This document shows positions 60,113 through 64,000 of a DNA stretch of 64,000 nucleotides, piece by piece. The notes beneath the pieces are model-generated. The model had not been told where the DNA came from. It saw only the letters and a program-made list of their open reading frames with translations, and did not search any database. A program made the position numbers and the translations under genes. The DNA is from Tetmemena sp. SeJ-2015 (Eukaryota > Ciliophora > Spirotrichea > Sporadotrichida > Oxytrichidae). The stretch spans positions 44,864 to 108,863 of the forward strand of contig JAJKFJ010021668.1 in assembly GCA_027382625.1 (NCBI GenBank), given 5' to 3'. The stretch's first letter is position 1; each line of letters begins with the position of its first letter.

Positions 60113-62357
60113 ATGATAAGTTACGACACTAAACTGAAGTTGAAGGACTTGCTTGTCCTTTTTGCAGACGATGAATTAGCTATTGAAAAGCTGAGATAGG
60201 TTCTGGCATCGATAAAGGAGTTCGAACCGTATGCTGCTTTCAAGAGATTGGACAGAGATGACACAGGCTATGTGACTGCTAAGAAAATAGCATAATTCCT
60301 AAAAGAAAATGGCTACAGAGAAATAAACAAAGAAGACGCTATTTACATGGTGCGATACTTCGATCAAGATGGAGATCAGAAGCTAACCTATCACGAGTAA
60401 GCTTTATTTCAGAGTCTTAACTTAATTTCTTAGTTTCTTGCAAATACTTTTGCCATGCGATGATGCATTTCTGAGAGCAGCTGCCACTCAGAGACCTAAT
60501 TACAAACTTCAAAGAGAGGAATACCTTCCAGCTAGGGTTGAGAAAGCTTTAACCAGCTTACTTGTCAAAGAAATGAAACTTTAGATGAAAGCAGAAAATA
60601 TTAAGAGGAGTTTAGAAAAATCATTTCACAATACAATTCTTTCTTATTGATTATAGATTAAAGTTTGGAGCAGTCATATGACTTCTCTGTGTAGAATCTG
60701 TTCAAGGCTGTAGACGATTGGCACTATACTTTTATTGACGAGAAGAACCTAAGACGATTCTTGAGAAATGTAGGTCATCTCTCATCCAAGCAAGAGCTAG
60801 TAGCAATCATTAGAAGAATAGACACAGATGGAGATGCTAAAGTGAACCTCGAGGAGTTTGGAGACGGTATCAGGTCTCAATTCTCTCTAATCTAACCTCA
60901 TGCCACGAAAGTCAAGCCTGACAAACCAAGCGCAAGCTTCGCTCTTTCAAAGTCTCAATCAAGCAGCAATCTCAAGTCCTCTCATGTACAAACACTTAAG
61001 TAAAGCAGATCAAATCTAAATACTCCTAACAAGAATTCCTCTTCAAAAGCAAAATTATAGATTAAGTGAATGAATTATTTAAAAGTGACTAAAGTCTAAA
61101 AGAAAAGGCCTATGAGTGCAGGAAAGTCAACAACTGCTTAGAAGCATAGACAGAATGTTTTGAATCAAATTTACGGAGTCTCATCAGAATAGAGCCATGG
61201 GAAACAAGCAAAATACTTAGACCAAGATTCTCCTTCTAGGCTTAACAAGTCAGTCACCTTCAATAATCAAGTAAGAGTTAGGGAGTATGGGGATGCTGTA
61301 GCTGCGCATAGCTACAATCCTTCAGCTGTACCACGAGAATTCACCACTCCAAACAAGAACTCTTCATTGACTAAATAGAGAGAGCCAGAGTTTACCCCTA
61401 GCCCTGTTAGACACATAGACTTTAGTAAAGCTTAAAATAATGGAGGTATGAATATAAGAGAGCTAGATATGAGGTCCTCTCCATCTAAGTATCTAAATGA
61501 CTAGAGTAAATTTACCAGCTATAATCATATCAATGGAAGTCCTTTGAGATAATCTTCTCCCTCAAAAGGATTTCCAAGTGTGGGAGGTTCTTCTTAAAAC
61601 TTTTATAAACCCGAATCTCCTGGAAGGGCATAAGCTTCTTTTATTTTCTCCTTAGTTTGATCAAATAGAGAAAGGAGAGGTAGCTAAGATTTTTAAGGAT
61701 TCTATATTCTTGGAGAGAGAACTTGAGTCTGCAAAAATTGAGCTTTCTCTTAAGCCTGACTTCAATCTTCTAGACCTCTACCGCATCTTAGACCCAGAGT
61801 CCAAAGGATATGTACTTGCCTCAGAGCTCTTAGAGAATCTTCAGAAGCATCTTTAGTTAGAATCTGTTTCAAGAGATGATTGCTACCTGATCTTCAGAAG
61901 GTATGACACTAATTCTAATGGTAGACTAACATTCGGGGAGTTCTGTTAAGCTGTAACGCCCTTGTCGAAAGAGTATGCTTAAATATTGAACGGACGACCA
62001 GAGTTCTACTCACGCAAGGTTGATCTGCCTTTGAGCGAATTCTTCAGCATAGATACCAGACTTGAAGTTCGTAATCTGTTTAGAGTTATGATCTAAACTG
62101 AAAGAGCAGCAGAGTGCTTGCGATCTCGCATTTCGAAGAGATACAACTTCACTCTTGAGAACGCCTTCTAATACATAGATAGGAATATGGATGGCGTCGT
62201 GAATGGATAGGATGTGAGAGAGATGTTAGCTGACCATGGATTTTACGCCACAGAAAAAGAGATAAACTTTGTGATGTTTAAGTTTGACAGGGATAGAGAT
62301 ACTCGGGTATCCTTCGCTGAATTTGTAGATGAAATGACACCTAAGCTCAATTTGTGA
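60113..62357 (+). CDS. Multi-EF-hand protein
   Basis: ATG 60113 (MISYDTKLKLKDLLVLFADD) to TGA 62355-62357. EF-hand-type loops in order: DRDDTGYVTAKKI, DQDGDQKLTYHE (cut by a GT-AG intron), DTDGDAKVNLEEF, then after a long Ser/Asn-rich linker (about 60910-61650) DPESKGYVLASEL, DTNSNGRLTFGEF, DRNMDGVVNGQDV and DRDRDTRVSFAEF. Most keep acidic residues at positions 1, 3 and 5 and the Gly at 6. The flanking segments FLRAAATQRPNYKLQRE and FYSRKVDLPLSEFFSID, each following an EF pair, suggest an internal duplication. An IES lies at 60609-60666; TGA at about 61069 falls in another unresolved interruption. Likely a calcium-responsive cytoskeletal protein. Confidence 0.82.
60609..60666 (+). other. IES in EF-hand gene, pointer AGTTT
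   Basis: AGTTT at 60609-60613 and 60662-60666. Removing 53 bp (with TGA) joins AENIKRS to LEQSYDFSVQNLF in frame. Confidence 0.72.
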
Positions 62358-62672
62358 ATACAGTATAAGAAATTATAAATCAATTGATATATTTATTGAT
62401 CTTGCAAGTATAGTATTTTTGTGCTGTATATTTATGCTTTAAACAATTCCAATATAGTTTATTTATTGAAGGTAATGTCAGAATTTAAGAAATTTCCTGA
62501 TATTTGATAATTTTATCTCTTGTTAATGATGCGTATATATTTTTAATATTTTCAAACTTGTGGCTGTTGTAATTGAAGTTCATTTGTACTATTCAAGATT
62601 TAAATAAATTAAAATCCTATTCTTATCGAATTTGAATTAAATTGACATTGCTTCCTGAGAGCTACTCATATA
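62358..62672. other. Intergenic spacer between convergent genes
   Basis: About 315 bp, very AT-rich, between two TGA stops facing each other. Nothing else seen. Confidence 0.5.
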
Positions 62673-64000
62673 TCAATAAAATTTATGATTTACATCATTT
62701 AATTAAATCAATGAGAGTACTTTCTAAATCTCCTGCTCCTTTGTCATAAAAGATTGTGGTGAGTAAAAGGTTAGCTTCTCAATCTAATTTAAGTTAATAA
62801 GGTAATGAGAAAAATATTCTTACTTCTTCAAGATTTCCCTTTTTGCCTCTGGAAGAAATGAATACTTGAGCTGCTTCATCGTACTCTTTTAGAACCAATT
62901 TAGCCTCATCCTCGTTTAATTGCTACTCTAATTATCCTTATTTCCATCTCCCAAATGTCCTCTTACTACCTTGAATTAAAATGCCCAAGCCATGCTACTA
63001 CCCATTTGCCCACCAACCCTCTTAGAATAAAATTCACTTTTATTATGCAACAATAATTCCCTCATATCTCTTGTTGTTTTACCATTTGAATACTCCATAG
63101 CCATGCTTCTTATCATTCTCATAGAAACCAACATACGACTTCCCATCACTAAAGGTGAATCTTCCAAAGCCGTGCATCAAATTCTTCAAGAACTCTCCCT
63201 CATAAGATCTCTAGTCTTGCCAAGCTTGCTTACCCTTAAATGATTAAAAGTATTACTAAAGACTTACAACACCGTTTATCATATTCTTCTCCCATTGACC
63301 AACATAGATAGATTTATCGGGCCAGAGTTGCTTGCCGACACCGCTCTTCTCTCCCATTAGAAACTCTCCTTCATACTTACTACCGTCAGTCCAAGTCTCA
63401 ACACCTCTTCCTTGCTGCAAGTCGTTCTTCCATTCTCCGTTGTAAGTGCCTCCACTAACACTATGATACAAACCATGACCAGATGCCTTGTCTTTGTACC
63501 ACATCCCTTCATACACATCTCCCATCGCATGATAAAATTTCCCGTAACCGTGAGCTCTATTATCAACCCACTCTCCCTCATATACACCTCCATCTTTCCA
63601 TGTCATCTTCCCGTAGCCATCTCTAAAACCTCCTTTCCATTCGCCAATATAAATGGCTCCACTGCATTAATAGTTATATTCATTTCTTATTCTTTCCTAT
63701 TTAGGGTTGTAGATTCTGTCTTTGCTTATAGTCTCCCAGAATTCAGCGTATGTGAAATACTTTCTCTTTACTGACTCAGTTTATCTAGATATGAATTTGG
63801 CCCTTGCAAGATAGGCACGGAATCTAGCTTATATTCTAATAGCACTTCGGATCTGTTCAGTAAAATCTATTTTGGACTTCTTGATGTTTGATTACTACTT
63901 AGCTTTTTAAGTCTTGGTAGTTCACTCACTCTTCAATGTAGAATTCTTACTATCAGCTGTTGCAGATTTAGTAGCTTACACTTTCAAGCTCCCTCCAAAC
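62673..64000 (-). CDS. IQ-motif and MORN-repeat protein (5' partial)
   Basis: From the window end leftward: an IQ calmodulin-binding motif (IRSAIRIQARFRAYLARAKF, about 63800-63860), then FTYAEFWETISKDRIYNP and eight or so MORN repeats: GAIYIGEWKGGFRDGYG, GGVYEGEWVDNRAHGYG, GDVYEGMWYKDKASGHG, GTYNGEWKNDLQQGRG, SKYEGEFLMGEKSGVG, SIYVGQWEKNMINGV, RSYEGEFLKNLMHGFG and KSYVGFYENDKKHGYG. GT-AG introns lie near 63230-63262 and 62780-62823, and an IES with pointer GAGGG at 63017-63063. TGA is at 62675-62673. The 5' end is not resolved: the frame meets TGA near 63930, so an IES or intron precedes it. MORN proteins link membranes or the axoneme to scaffolds. Confidence 0.85.
63017..63063 (-). other. 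IES in MORN gene, pointer GAGGG
   Basis: CCCTC on + (GAGGG on the coding strand) at 63017-63021 and 63059-63063. Removing 42 bp (with TGA) completes a MORN repeat, KRYEGWWANGQQHGLG. Confidence 0.85.

Overview
This window reads as germline (micronuclear) DNA of a spirotrich ciliate of the Oxytricha/Stylonychia type. Four things point there. (1) Long conserved proteins read through only if TAA and TAG mean glutamine and TGA alone is stop. (2) Genes are cut by short AT-rich segments flanked by direct repeats of about 3-10 bp, and deleting segment plus one repeat restores the conserved protein: the pointer/IES signature. (3) At least one gene, a DDX10/DBP4-type RNA helicase, is scrambled: its three coding blocks lie in alternating orientation and are joined by shared 9-bp and 11-bp pointers. 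(4) A decayed transposon ends in GGGGTTTTGGGGTTTTG, the telomere-like terminus of TBE elements. No stretch looks like a free nanochromosome, since there are no telomeres between genes. The species is inferred, not proven. All translations were done by eye, so IES and intron edges are approximate unless a pointer is given.

Layout. 1-2.4 kb: PDK1-like kinase, 5' partial. 2.7-7.7 kb: scrambled DBP4 helicase with two complete small genes nested between its second and third blocks. 7.8-11.5 kb: Gln/Arg/Tyr-rich protein. 11.9-14.6 kb: two multi-pass membrane proteins (-). 15.0-17.4 kb: CFAP97-like and coiled-coil proteins (+). 17.7-18.8 and 25.0-26.7 kb: two fatty acid 2-hydroxylase paralogues (-), flanking a large Ser-rich gene (19.1-23.8) and guanylate kinase (23.9-24.6). 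27.2-30.6 kb: lysosomal-type alpha-mannosidase (-). 30.8-33.3 kb: a small hypothetical and a coiled-coil protein (+). 33.6-37.0 kb: CK1-like kinase (+). 37.1-38.8 kb: NAD kinase (-). 39.2-40.1 kb: Rab23 (-). 40.3-43.7 kb: IRE1 (-). 43.9-46.0 kb: B-box/kelch protein (+). 46.2-49.2 kb: TAF12 and a SANT protein (-). 49.6-50.2 kb: DRC12/CCDC153 (-). 50.3-51.7 kb: BUD13 (+). 51.8-55.5 kb: LRR protein and an unknown (+). 55.5-60.0 kb: a broken TBE-like transposon region that contains an 18-bp Illumina adapter sequence and a 31-base A run, so assembly here is suspect. 60.1-62.4 kb: EF-hand protein (+). 62.7-64.0 kb: IQ/MORN protein (-), 5' partial.

The genes are unrelated housekeeping, signalling, secretory and ciliary genes, closely spaced on both strands, as expected of a germline chromosome that is later cut into single-gene nanochromosomes. 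There is no operon logic. The most informative features are the scrambled helicase, the series of readable IES pointers, the decayed TBE copy and the adapter remnant.
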